Positions 18,954 through 26,538 of a DNA stretch of 64,000 nucleotides are shown in pieces. Origin of the DNA: Winogradskyella sediminis (GTDB lineage: Bacteria; Bacteroidota; Bacteroidia; Flavobacteriales; Flavobacteriaceae). The stretch's first letter is position 1. Every line of letters starts with the position of its first letter. Made by a program: the position numbers and the translations under genes. The notes beneath the pieces were generated by a model. It had not been told where the DNA came from. It ran no database searches and saw only the letters and a program-made list of their open reading frames with translations. The stretch spans positions 935,986 through 999,985 of the forward strand of contig NZ_QUNH01000002.1 of assembly GCF_003387355.1 (NCBI RefSeq), read 5' to 3'.

Positions 18954-19577
18954 TTGAAAATACTCGATAAACATACCTGGAATAGACAAGCTCATTTTGA
19001 GTTTTTTAACACCTTTGTAGACCCTTATTTCGGTGTCACTTTTAAGGTCGATGTTACAAAAGCTTATGAATTTTCGCGTTCTAATGAAGTGTCATTTTTT
19101 GTAAAGTATCTGCATGCAACCATGTGCGCAATCAATGATATCGAAAATTTTAGGTATAGAATAAATGCATCAAATGAAGTGGTGGAATTCAATACCATTC
19201 ATGCCTCTGCAACGATATTAAGGCCGAATAAAACTTTTGGTTTTTCGTTTATTAATTATGATGAAGATATTTTAAAATTTCAAGCTCATTTTTTAAGAGA
19301 AAAAGAAAGAATTTTTAATTCTAATGATTTATTTCCACCAGTAGCCGGACTCGATTGTGTGCATTGTTCATCCTTGCCTTGGGTTGGTTTTACAGGTCAT
19401 AAAGAACCTTTTAAAGGCGGTAAAGATTCTGTGCCTAAATTAGCTTTTAGTAAAATGGAAGATTTAGGAACTAAAAAAGAAATGCAGGTTGCTGTAAGTG
19501 TCAATCATGCGTTGGTAGATGGCTACCATGTTGGACTGTTTAATGAAAAATTACAATTTCATCTAAATAGTCACTAA
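18954..19577 (+). CDS. CatA-like chloramphenicol acetyltransferase family protein
   Basis: A 207-residue member of the trimeric CoA-dependent acetyltransferase family (classical CATs are about 213-220 residues). The catalytic signature HxxxDG is present as SVNHALVDGYHVGLF near the C-terminus. TWNRQAHFEFFNTF at the N-terminus and SSLPWVGFTGH match the family. It starts with TTG one base after the HAD stop. Embedded between kdsB-HAD and kdnB it looks chromosomal and ancient rather than mobile. It may act on another acceptor than chloramphenicol. Confidence 0.8.
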   Translation: MKILDKHTWNRQAHFEFFNTFVDPYFGVTFKVDVTKAYEFSRSNEVSFFVKYLHATMCAINDIENFRYRINASNEVVEFNTIHASATILRPNKTFGFSFINYDEDILKFQAHFLREKERIFNSNDLFPPVAGLDCVHCSSLPWVGFTGHKEPFKGGKDSVPKLAFSKMEDLGTKKEMQVAVSVNHALVDGYHVGLFNEKLQFHLNSH

Positions 19578-19618
19578 TTATAAACTAAGTTGTTATTTTT
19601 GTTAAAGATATAAAGTAA

Positions 19619-20701
19619 ATGATATTCAAAAATTATCCAATGGTGTCCAGAGTTGTTTTTGGACGAGGAAGTTTTAATCAACTCGATGAAATCCTCGATA
19701 CAAAACGCAAAGGCCGTAATGCACCGTTTATATTTTATGTTGATGATGTCTTTAAAGGCAATCATTGGTTAACGTCCCGAATTACCTTATCGTACAAGGA
19801 TAAAATTATATATGTACCAACTAAAGAAGAGCCAAGAACTGATCAAATTGACCAGTTAGTGGAAGATATTATTTTAGAATATAGTGAGCTTCCTTCGGGT
19901 ATTATAGGTATAGGTGGTGGTACCGTTTTAGATATCGCTAAAGCCGTATCTCTTATGCTAACAAATAAAGGTGAATCTAAAGATTATCAGGGTTGGGACT
20001 TAATAAAACATCCAGCCATATATCACGTTGGTATTCCTACCATTTCTGGTACTGGTGCAGAGGTTTCTAGGACTACTATTTTAACAGGACCTGTTCGTAA
20101 ATTAGGTATCAATAGTGATTACACACCTTTTGATCAGGTTATATTAGATCCGGAATTAACTAAAGACGTACCAAAAGATCAATGGTTTTATACTGGTATG
20201 GATTGTTTTGTGCACTGTGTAGAGTCTCTAACAGGTACCTATTTAAATGCGTTTAGTGAAAGCTATGGCGAAAAAGCATATGAACTTTGTAAGGAAATAT
20301 TTTTAGAAGATACCTTATCTAAAGAGGAATCTCAAGATAAATTAATGATGGCATCGTGGCACGGCGGCATGAGTATTGCGTACTCTCAGGTTGGTGTTGC
20401 ACATGCAATGAGTTATGGTTTGGGATATCTTTTAGGAATAAAACATGGTGTTGGTAATTGTATTGTTTTCGATCATTTAGAAGAATATTATCCAGAAGGT
20501 GTTGCTATTTTTAAACAGATGAAAGCGAAGCATAATATTCAATTGCCTCAAGGTATTTGTGCAAATTTAGAACAAGATCAGTTTGATACCATGATAGATG
20601 TAGCTTTAAGTTTAGAGCCATTATGGGAAAATGCAATTGGTAAAAACTGGAAAACCATTATAACCAGACAAAAGCTTCAAGAGTTATATAAAAAAATGTA
20701 A
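19619..20701 (+). CDS. kdnB: Iron-containing alcohol dehydrogenase, KdnB-like Kdo 8-oxidase
   Basis: A group III metal-dependent alcohol dehydrogenase of 360 residues. The nucleotide site is GIIGIGGGTVLDIAKAVSLM and the substrate/metal region is PTISGTGAEVSRTTIL. Metal ligands come from DCFVHCVES, AHAMSYGLGYLLG and KHGVGNCIVFD. The run KDYQGWDLIKHPAIYHVGIP and the GRGSFNQLDEIL start resemble KdnB of Shewanella, which oxidises C8 of Kdo before transamination by KdnA. This recognition is from memory, not alignment. kdsB upstream supports it, but no kdnA aminotransferase is visible in the window. Confidence 0.75.
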   Translation: MIFKNYPMVSRVVFGRGSFNQLDEILDTKRKGRNAPFIFYVDDVFKGNHWLTSRITLSYKDKIIYVPTKEEPRTDQIDQLVEDIILEYSELPSGIIGIGGGTVLDIAKAVSLMLTNKGESKDYQGWDLIKHPAIYHVGIPTISGTGAEVSRTTILTGPVRKLGINSDYTPFDQVILDPELTKDVPKDQWFYTGMDCFVHCVESLTGTYLNAFSESYGEKAYELCKEIFLEDTLSKEESQDKLMMASWHGGMSIAYSQVGVAHAMSYGLGYLLGIKHGVGNCIVFDHLEEYYPEGVAIFKQMKAKHNIQLPQGICANLEQDQFDTMIDVALSLEPLWENAIGKNWKTIITRQKLQELYKKM

Positions 20702-20702
20702 C

Positions 20703-21251
20703 ATGCGCTGGTTAGCAAAATTTATATATTTTAAGTTGTTAGGCTGGAAAATTGCAGGCAATACTAATTTTTCAAAAGACACGGTAAAGAAATCCGTTAT
20801 CATTGCAGTACCACATACCAGTTGGCACGACTTTTATATCGGTGTTTTACTTCGAAAAGTCACCAACGTTAAAACCAATTTTGTAGGAAAAAAAGAATTG
20901 TTTGTCTGGCCATTTGGTTATTATTTTAGAGCCATAGGCGGACGAGCATTAGACAGAACCTCTGGTCAAAATAAAGTTGAATCTATCGCTAAACTCTTTG
21001 ATGAAGCCGATGAATTTCGTTTAACTTTAGCACCTGAAGGCACAAGAAAAAAAGTAGAGAATTGGAAAACAGGGTTCTATTACATTGCTAAAAAAGCCAA
21101 AGTACCTATCATCATGTTTACCCTAGATTTTAAGAATAGACAGAACAAAATCTCAGAGCCTTTTTATCCTACTGATAATATTGAAGCAGATTTAAAACAT
21201 ATGAAAGCATTTTTTCAAGGTGTTGAAGGTAAGGTAAAAGCATACAGCTAA
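20703..21251 (+). CDS. Lysophospholipid/1-acylglycerol-3-phosphate acyltransferase family protein
   Basis: A PlsC-fold acyltransferase of 182 residues. The catalytic HX4D motif is PHTSWHDFYIG (His38, Asp43), and the acceptor motif is LAPEGTRKK. GWKIAGN at the N-terminus fits small members of this family. It starts 1 bp after kdnB and probably ends the kdsB-kdnB operon. It may acylate lysophospholipid or a lipid A precursor; the substrate cannot be read from sequence. Confidence 0.85.
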   Translation: MRWLAKFIYFKLLGWKIAGNTNFSKDTVKKSVIIAVPHTSWHDFYIGVLLRKVTNVKTNFVGKKELFVWPFGYYFRAIGGRALDRTSGQNKVESIAKLFDEADEFRLTLAPEGTRKKVENWKTGFYYIAKKAKVPIIMFTLDFKNRQNKISEPFYPTDNIEADLKHMKAFFQGVEGKVKAYS

Positions 21252-21269
21252 ACTCAAACAATTTAAATT

Positions 21270-21286
21270 TTGGCATAAGAATTGAA
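21270..21286 (+). promoter_or_regulatory. Sigma-54-like -24/-12 promoter
   Basis: TTGGCATAAGAATTGAA has GG at 21272-21273 and the -12 G at 21284, exactly 10 nt apart as sigma-54 requires. It matches TGGCAY-N5-TTG, with A in place of C at -12. The predicted start is about 21296. A housekeeping promoter using TATTTATA just downstream is the alternative. Confidence 0.5.
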
Positions 21287-21296
21287 GTATTTATAA

Positions 21297-21381
21297 TGCA
21301 ATGAAACATAAAGTAAACTCCAAGTCCCTAAAAAGAAACATTGCCTCAGAAGCTATCCATTTTATTGGATAGCTTTTTTTA
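21297..21381 (+). ncRNA. Candidate small RNA with terminator hairpin
   Basis: About 85 nt lie between the predicted sigma-54 start (about 21296) and a strong intrinsic terminator: stem AAGCTATCCA (21350-21359) / TGGATAGCTT (21366-21375) plus a T run to 21380. The segment also reads as a 23-codon ORF (ATG 21301 to TAG 21372) ending inside the hairpin, with almost no leader, so an RNA product is more likely than a peptide. The hairpin may also just terminate the kdsB operon. No known RNA family is recognised. Confidence 0.45.
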
Positions 21382-21552
21382 TCATTTTTCATGAAATTCC
21401 TATAGTTTAAAGTGTAAAAATTAATTTATTTTATAGTGTAAGTGTTTTGTTTATCAGTGTCTTAAATGGTATTTTGGTTTTGTATCACTATTTTTTTTAA
21501 ACCAAAGACTAATTTTTTTGTATGTATCTATGCAAACAATTAACCACAAAAA

Positions 21553-22066
21553 ATGAGTATTATGATTAACAAAAAAATCAATTCAATTTTCGCTTAATTA
21601 TTAGTACTAAAGATCAGTGTAACATCTTGTAGACATGATGACGATAATAACGATGGAGGCGACAATTACAAAACTAACTGTATATGCTTCTAACAATTCA
21701 AATGGTATTACTTATGATGATGATACAGATACTTTAGTTACGACGGCTATTGGTGAAGCTTCTAATGGGTAAGATGACGGTGAATTCCATATAATAAAAG
21801 TCTTTACCAATAAATTTAACGCTGTGGCAAACGGAGAAACAATGGCTGTGGCAGGAAATCAAGTTCGAGTTTCTGAGTCTGGAACGTTATTAGGAAGATC
21901 GGTTGATGTAGCTTACGACGCCGAAAATAAAATGGTATATATTGCCGAAGCAGGAAACGATAGTGGTCGTATATTAGATTTTTCTAACGTTTCAGCAGGT
22001 GGAAATATAGCTCCAACTTTTAATAGTACATTAGCTTCTACATCATTAGGGCATTTGGAAGATTAA
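21553..22066 (+). pseudogene. Decayed lipoprotein gene
   Basis: A lipoprotein start is readable: MSIMINKKINSIFA, an in-frame TAA, then LLVLKISVTSCRHDDDNNDG, i.e. a hydrophobic core, lipobox Cys and Asp/Asn-rich linker. The frame then shifts by one near 21655 to ATITKLTVYASNNSNGITYD, meets a TAA after GEASNG (about 21770), and continues as DDGEFHIIKVFTN up to AVAGNQVRVSESGTLLGRS and the stop at 22064-22066. The last part resembles an NHL/SMP-30-like repeat. Two stops and a frameshift make it a pseudogene; it is probably also truncated at the C-terminus. Confidence 0.75.
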
Positions 22067-22093
22067 GCAGAATGTTTATTTTATTTAGAGTAG

Positions 22094-22118
22094 AAGCCGT
22101 ATAGATGTTATACGGCTT
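22094..22118. terminator. Hairpin terminator at the end of the pseudogene
   Basis: The 10-bp stem AAGCCGTATA / TATACGGCTT overlaps the last bases of the convergent NTF2-like gene. The T-run is weak on the plus strand (ATTGTT). Confidence 0.55.
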
Positions 22119-22581
22119 ATTGTTCTGCAATAAATTTATCTAAAACGGCATTGGTTTGGGTCTGTAATTTATTTTTAAAGAACTGCATCCCTCCAAAGAA
22201 AATACCCTTTACTCCAATAGCTTGTTTAGCCCATTTATGAAGATTGAATTCGTCAGTATGCTTAATAATTAACCCATCTTTGAACTCAAAAGTGGCATCA
22301 ATAATATTATGAACTGGCCTTCCTGTTTTACTAAATGTATAGTACGCTTCCCAATGAGCAGAACCTTTCTGTTCATTAGCTGTGATATTAGAATACTCCA
22401 CCTTAAATTCACGGTTATTTTGAGAAGCGCAAAGCATTAACCACATGGCTTTAGCACGTTCACCTTTTAAAATACCGAATGCAGGATCTTCAAAAACAAT
22501 ATCATCATGATAACAAGAAATCATTGTTGAACCATCAGATTGATCAAGTGCTGTGTAAAATGTTTCTATCAGTTTTTTCAT
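22117..22581 (-). CDS. NTF2-like/SnoaL-like family protein
   Basis: A 154-residue cone-shaped NTF2-fold protein. It starts KKLIETFYTALDQSDGSTMISCYHDDIVFEDPAFG, the usual helix then strand of SnoaL-like proteins; SAHWEAYYTFS and NIIDATFEFKDGLIIKHTDEFNLHKWAKQA complete the fold. No catalytic residues can be assigned. It is probably a cytoplasmic single-gene unit, convergent with the decayed lipoprotein gene. Confidence 0.8.
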   Translation of the reverse strand: MKKLIETFYTALDQSDGSTMISCYHDDIVFEDPAFGILKGERAKAMWLMLCASQNNREFKVEYSNITANEQKGSAHWEAYYTFSKTGRPVHNIIDATFEFKDGLIIKHTDEFNLHKWAKQAIGVKGIFFGGMQFFKNKLQTQTNAVLDKFIAEQ

Positions 22582-22682
22582 ATTTGTTCTTAATTTTAAA
22601 ACCAGTTGGTATAAAGATACGTAAGTATAATACTATTAATTCTTAATCTGCATATCGAAAGGGAACTATTGCTATGAAAATA

Positions 22683-22715
22683 TAAAAGCTTTCTTATTTT
22701 AAGAGGGCTTTTTTA
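22683..22715. terminator. Hairpin downstream of the membrane acyltransferase gene
   Basis: AAGCTTTCTT / AAGAGGGCTT pair with two G-U pairs around loop ATTTT, flanked by T runs on both strands. It lies about 115 bp after the stop of the minus-strand gene ending at 22832 and may terminate it. The rest of 22582-22831 shows nothing recognisable. Confidence 0.45.
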
Positions 22716-22831
22716 CTAAAAAAACTATCGGTATTAATTAAAACTCACTTGAAACAAAAACGTTAAATATATAGAAATAATAAGTGCGCGTTTAAATACA
22801 GAGGTTATAACGTATAGGTGCTAAATGGAGA

Positions 22832-23947
22832 CTACGTTTTATCTTTAAATTTGGCAATAATTTTTTGTACGTTAGAATACACAAATTCGTTTGTTTTAGC
22901 ATAATAAAATGAAATAAAACATACCACAGAAAGAAATGCTATAGCTCCAAAAATAGCTTGCCAAGGTTCTAGCGTTCTGCCAATAATTTGATGTAGTCCA
23001 AAGCCGGTAAAACTCCCATAGATTATAATAAAATGAATGACATAAATAGAGAGCGTTTTTTGACCAATTTTAAGAATTAAAGGTTGTTTAATGTAGCGTT
23101 CTGCCAAGTAAAATAAGCCGAATAAAATGAATACATTGCCTAACCTTGCAAATAAATAATTATAATAAGCCACTTCCTTAAAAATGGAAATATCAAAAGC
23201 GAAATAGAGATGCATTAATAATTCCGAAGATCCAAAAATAAGTGCCATTCCAACAATAAAAAAACCTGAGACAATGGCTATTTTAAATTTTGGTCGTTCT
23301 ACATAACGATAAAATAATGTGGCAATAAAAGCTCCTAACGCAACATAACCAAACCAAGGTATAATAGTGAAAACAGAGCCATTAGATTTAGAAACATAAT
23401 TTGAAAACACCTTAGGAATTTCGGGTAATTCTAAGTGTCGATATATTGGTTCAGTTAAGAAAATTGTTATTCCTAAAAGAAGCATTAGAATGGAGAAAAA
23501 CAAGGTTTTATGAAAAGTAATTTTGTAAATGCAAACTACGAGTATAAGTGATAATCCTATACATTGTAAAACATCGATAATTAAAAAATAACTCGAAAAT
23601 TCACCTGTGAGCCATTGAAAAATAGGAGCACGCAATATATACCCAACACTAATAAGCATAACTCCTCGAGTAAGGCCTTTATACATTCGTTTTTTTATAG
23701 TGCCACTTTGTTTAGCTCTTATTAATAAATAAGAAAAAATAAGTCCTGAAATAGTAAAAAAAGTGGGTGCAGTAATACCTCTAAAATATTCCCAGATTTT
23801 AAAAGCCATGTAACTATCGCTACGGTAAGAAGTCTCTAAAAGCGTATCTATAAAATGCCCTTGTAGCATCATTAAAATAGCAAATGCTCTTACAGCATCG
23901 ATAAAGTATAAACGATTTGTGCTCAAATTAGAATGGTTGGTATGCAA
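22832..23947 (-). CDS. Membrane acyltransferase, DUF1624/heparan-alpha-glucosaminide N-acetyltransferase-like
   Basis: A 371-residue polytopic protein with about ten hydrophobic helices. The N-terminal signature RLYFIDAVRAFAILMMLQGH, followed by the IWEYFRGITAPTFFTISGL segment, is that of the DUF1624/heparan-alpha-glucosaminide N-acetyltransferase clan. These use acetyl-CoA on one membrane face to acetylate sugars on the other. The C-terminal ILKIGQKTLSIYVIHFIIIY is also typical. The substrate is unknown. It stands alone, with a hairpin terminator downstream at about 22700. Confidence 0.8.
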   Translation of the reverse strand: MHTNHSNLSTNRLYFIDAVRAFAILMMLQGHFIDTLLETSYRSDSYMAFKIWEYFRGITAPTFFTISGLIFSYLLIRAKQSGTIKKRMYKGLTRGVMLISVGYILRAPIFQWLTGEFSSYFLIIDVLQCIGLSLILVVCIYKITFHKTLFFSILMLLLGITIFLTEPIYRHLELPEIPKVFSNYVSKSNGSVFTIIPWFGYVALGAFIATLFYRYVERPKFKIAIVSGFFIVGMALIFGSSELLMHLYFAFDISIFKEVAYYNYLFARLGNVFILFGLFYLAERYIKQPLILKIGQKTLSIYVIHFIIIYGSFTGFGLHQIIGRTLEPWQAIFGAIAFLSVVCFISFYYAKTNEFVYSNVQKIIAKFKDKT

Positions 23948-24074
23948 ATGTACTATTTTCGAGTTACATTAAAACTTATAGTTTAGTTTGCAATTGTTAA
24001 GACATTATTTTTAACTATAAATTAATATGAAACCGGACTCAATAAATTCAAACAGTTTACTACATTTATAATCT

Positions 24075-25451
24075 ATGGAAATTTTAAATCAAGTACTAAG
24101 TAAGTTTTCAGCATTAGCTTGGGGTTTACCCTTGCTTATATTATTAATTGGAGGCGGTTTATATTTATTAATTCGTTCTCATTTCTTGCCATTTAGGTAT
24201 TTAGGGCACGCTTTAAATGTGCTTCGTGGCAAATTCGATGACCCTGACGATCCTGGTGATATTTCGCATTTTCAAGCTTTAACAACGGCACTTTCTGCAA
24301 CTGTTGGTATGGGAAATATAGCCGGAGTTGCCGTGGCTATTTCTGTAGGTGGTCCTGGCGCTGTTTTCTGGATGTGGATCAGCGCTGTAGTAGGTATGTC
24401 TACCAAGTTTTTTACTTCAAGTTTAGCTATTATGTATAGAGGTAAGGATACTGCTGGTGAAATTCAAGGTGGTCCTATGTATTTTATTACAGAAGGTTTA
24501 GGGAAATCTTGGAAACCTTTAGCTATATTTTTTAGTCTTTGCGGACTTATTGGAGCTTTGCCTGTGTTTAATGTTAACCAACTTACTCAGGCTTTAAACG
24601 ATATTCTATTAGTACCAAACGGAGTACAAATAGGTTTGTACACTAACCTTACTATCGGAGTTGTTTTAGTTTTTATTACTGGCTTGGTTATTTTAGGTGG
24701 TATTAAACGTATTGGTACTGTGGCATCGCGCTTAGTGCCAAGTATGGTGGCGCTATACTTTATATTAGTAATTTTTATTCTTATTGCACATAGTGATGTG
24801 TTAGTGTACTATTTAAAACTGATTTTTACGGATGCTTTTGCTGCAAGTTACTACCCAAAAGATGATACGTTTTTAGGTGGTGTTTTAGGAGCACTAATTC
24901 TTCATGGAGTTAAACGTGGAGCATTTTCTAATGAAGCGGGAATTGGTACTGCGCCAATGGCACATGGTGCTGCAAGAACAGATGAACCCATTCGCGAAGG
25001 GTTAGTTGCCATGTTAGGACCAGCGATAGATACCTTAGTTGTATGTACTTTAACGGCGTTGGCTATACTAGTAACAGGTGTTTGGGAAACCACATCTAAT
25101 AATGGTGTAAGTCTTACAGCTTCTGCCTTTGCCGATGTAATGCCTGGTTATGGTAAATACTTATTACTTATTTGTATTGCGGTGTTTAGTTTGAGCTCGC
25201 TTTTTTCGTACTCCTATTATGGAACCAAATGTATGTCTTTTCTTTTTGGGGCGGATAAGAAACATTATTACAACTATATCTATATTCTTAGTATTTTTAT
25301 TGGAGCAACAACAAGCCTATCGATGATGATTAACCTAATTGATGGCGTATTCGCACTCATGGCCATCCCAACGATGATAGCTACGCTAATTTTAGCTCCC
25401 AAAGTATTAGTAGAACTCAAAGCCTATGCGAAACGTATAAAAGAGAAATAG
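24075..25451 (+). CDS. Alanine/glycine:cation symporter (AGCS family)
   Basis: An inner-membrane symporter taking up alanine or glycine with Na+ or H+. Family signatures are ALTTALSATVGMGNIAGVAV, GGPGAVFWMWISAVVGMSTK, GEIQGGPMYFITEGL and GAFSNEAGIGTAPMAHGAAR. The 458-residue length and about 11 transmembrane segments are normal. Its stop abuts the stop of the convergent AraC gene with no spacing. Confidence 0.93.
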   Translation: MEILNQVLSKFSALAWGLPLLILLIGGGLYLLIRSHFLPFRYLGHALNVLRGKFDDPDDPGDISHFQALTTALSATVGMGNIAGVAVAISVGGPGAVFWMWISAVVGMSTKFFTSSLAIMYRGKDTAGEIQGGPMYFITEGLGKSWKPLAIFFSLCGLIGALPVFNVNQLTQALNDILLVPNGVQIGLYTNLTIGVVLVFITGLVILGGIKRIGTVASRLVPSMVALYFILVIFILIAHSDVLVYYLKLIFTDAFAASYYPKDDTFLGGVLGALILHGVKRGAFSNEAGIGTAPMAHGAARTDEPIREGLVAMLGPAIDTLVVCTLTALAILVTGVWETTSNNGVSLTASAFADVMPGYGKYLLLICIAVFSLSSLFSYSYYGTKCMSFLFGADKKHYYNYIYILSIFIGATTSLSMMINLIDGVFALMAIPTMIATLILAPKVLVELKAYAKRIKEK

Positions 25452-26372
25452 TTACCTACTTATAGACATTTTAAACTGTTGTGGCGTCATCATTTCAGTT
25501 TTCTTAAATTGTCTGTTGAAGTAACTAGTATTATTGAATCCGGATTTATAAGCAATATCAGACATTCTTAAGTGAGGTGAAGATTTAATAAGCTTTTTAG
25601 AAAATTTAATTTTTTCCGAATTAATATAATCGATAGGGGAAATGCCTAAGGTATTTTTAAACTGCTTATGAAAATGGGAGGTACTCATGTATGCTTTTGC
25701 TGCTAACTGATCGACGGTAATATCCTTATTGGTTAAATTATCTTTTATAAATTTAATTACAGTGCCAATTCGGGTATCATTAAAAATATGTGTGTCATTT
25801 GTAATTAGGGATTTTGCTTTGGTTTGCAGTAATCTAACAATTAATTCTTGAATCATTAAATCTAATAAAACATCCTTAGATGTATTTGAGTGTGTAAATG
25901 TATACGTTAAGCGTTCTATTAAATGATTAACATCGGTATTATTTATAAGGTGTGATGCAGATTGATCTATATCCCAATTGTTGTTTTCGTTTTCAATAGC
26001 CACACTGTGATTAAATTTTCCTACCACTTCTTCAATTTTAAATGCATCGATACCCAAAGCTAAACATTGTGTTGGTTCCGTTTTTGTAGCAATCGGAAAA
26101 TCTATGATCATCTCTTTATTTGTAGGCATCACAACAGATTCACCAGGAAAAAAATCAAAGGCATCAAAACCGTCGATGTGCATGACTTTTTTACCAGTAA
26201 GCATGCTTGCAATTATTGGAAAGTCAAATTTTAACGCTACTTGTTCTGCTGCGATATGCGTTTCGTAGATATTTAACTCAGCATATTCGGCATTATACGT
26301 CGTTCTATTTTCTACTAAAGTCGTAAGTTTTCTATGGCTTTTATGTTGAGATAATAAATGGCTCATATTCAA
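25452..26372 (-). CDS. AraC-family transcriptional regulator
   Basis: A 306-residue regulator. The N-terminal 180 residues form an AraC_N-type ligand-sensing domain (GKKVMHIDGFDAFDFFPGES, a cupin-like segment). The C-terminal 100 residues hold two helix-turn-helix motifs: ITVDQLAAKAYMSTSHFHKQ and MSDIAYKSGFNNTSYFNRQF, ending KTEMMTPQQFK. It is divergent from aldehyde dehydrogenase, and the shared spacer holds 21-bp-spaced direct repeats typical of AraC operators. It likely controls the aldehyde-acetate block; the inducer may be an aldehyde or alcohol (inferred). Confidence 0.9.
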   Translation of the reverse strand: MNMSHLLSQHKSHRKLTTLVENRTTYNAEYAELNIYETHIAAEQVALKFDFPIIASMLTGKKVMHIDGFDAFDFFPGESVVMPTNKEMIIDFPIATKTEPTQCLALGIDAFKIEEVVGKFNHSVAIENENNNWDIDQSASHLINNTDVNHLIERLTYTFTHSNTSKDVLLDLMIQELIVRLLQTKAKSLITNDTHIFNDTRIGTVIKFIKDNLTNKDITVDQLAAKAYMSTSHFHKQFKNTLGISPIDYINSEKIKFSKKLIKSSPHLRMSDIAYKSGFNNTSYFNRQFKKTEMMTPQQFKMSISR

Positions 26373-26410
26373 TATTACAAAAAAATACGCTTAAAAATTG
26401 TTAATAAGAG

Positions 26411-26441
26411 ATATGTTCAAAAATATAATAAATATGTTCAA
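26411..26441. promoter_or_regulatory. Direct repeat, candidate AraC-type operator
   Basis: ATATGTTCAA occurs at 26411-26420 and again at 26432-26441, a spacing of exactly 21 bp (two helical turns), as expected for an AraC-family dimer contacting half-sites on one face. It sits between the regulator start (26372) and the dehydrogenase start (26539). Confidence 0.6.
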
Positions 26442-26452
26442 TAAAATTGAAA

Positions 26453-26475
26453 TTTGATAAAATAACTTTATCAAA
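26453..26475. promoter_or_regulatory. Inverted repeat upstream of aldehyde dehydrogenase
   Basis: TTTGATAAA - ATAAC - TTTATCAAA is a perfect 9-bp palindrome, 64 bp before the dehydrogenase ATG. It could be a second operator or a hairpin in the regulator's leader. Its role is unknown. Confidence 0.45.
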
Positions 26476-26538
26476 ACTAAATTATAAATAATTTTTGTGC
26501 TAAATAAATGTATAATTAACAATAAAACAAATTAAGGT

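Noticed and set aside
21301..21372. 23-codon ORF starting MKHKVNSKSLKRN
   Set aside because: It ends inside a terminator stem and has almost no leader from the predicted start, so I treat the segment as RNA.
22832..26372. Ordinary genes as a mobile island
   Set aside because: Base composition and family content match the neighbours, with no integrase, transposase or tRNA junction.
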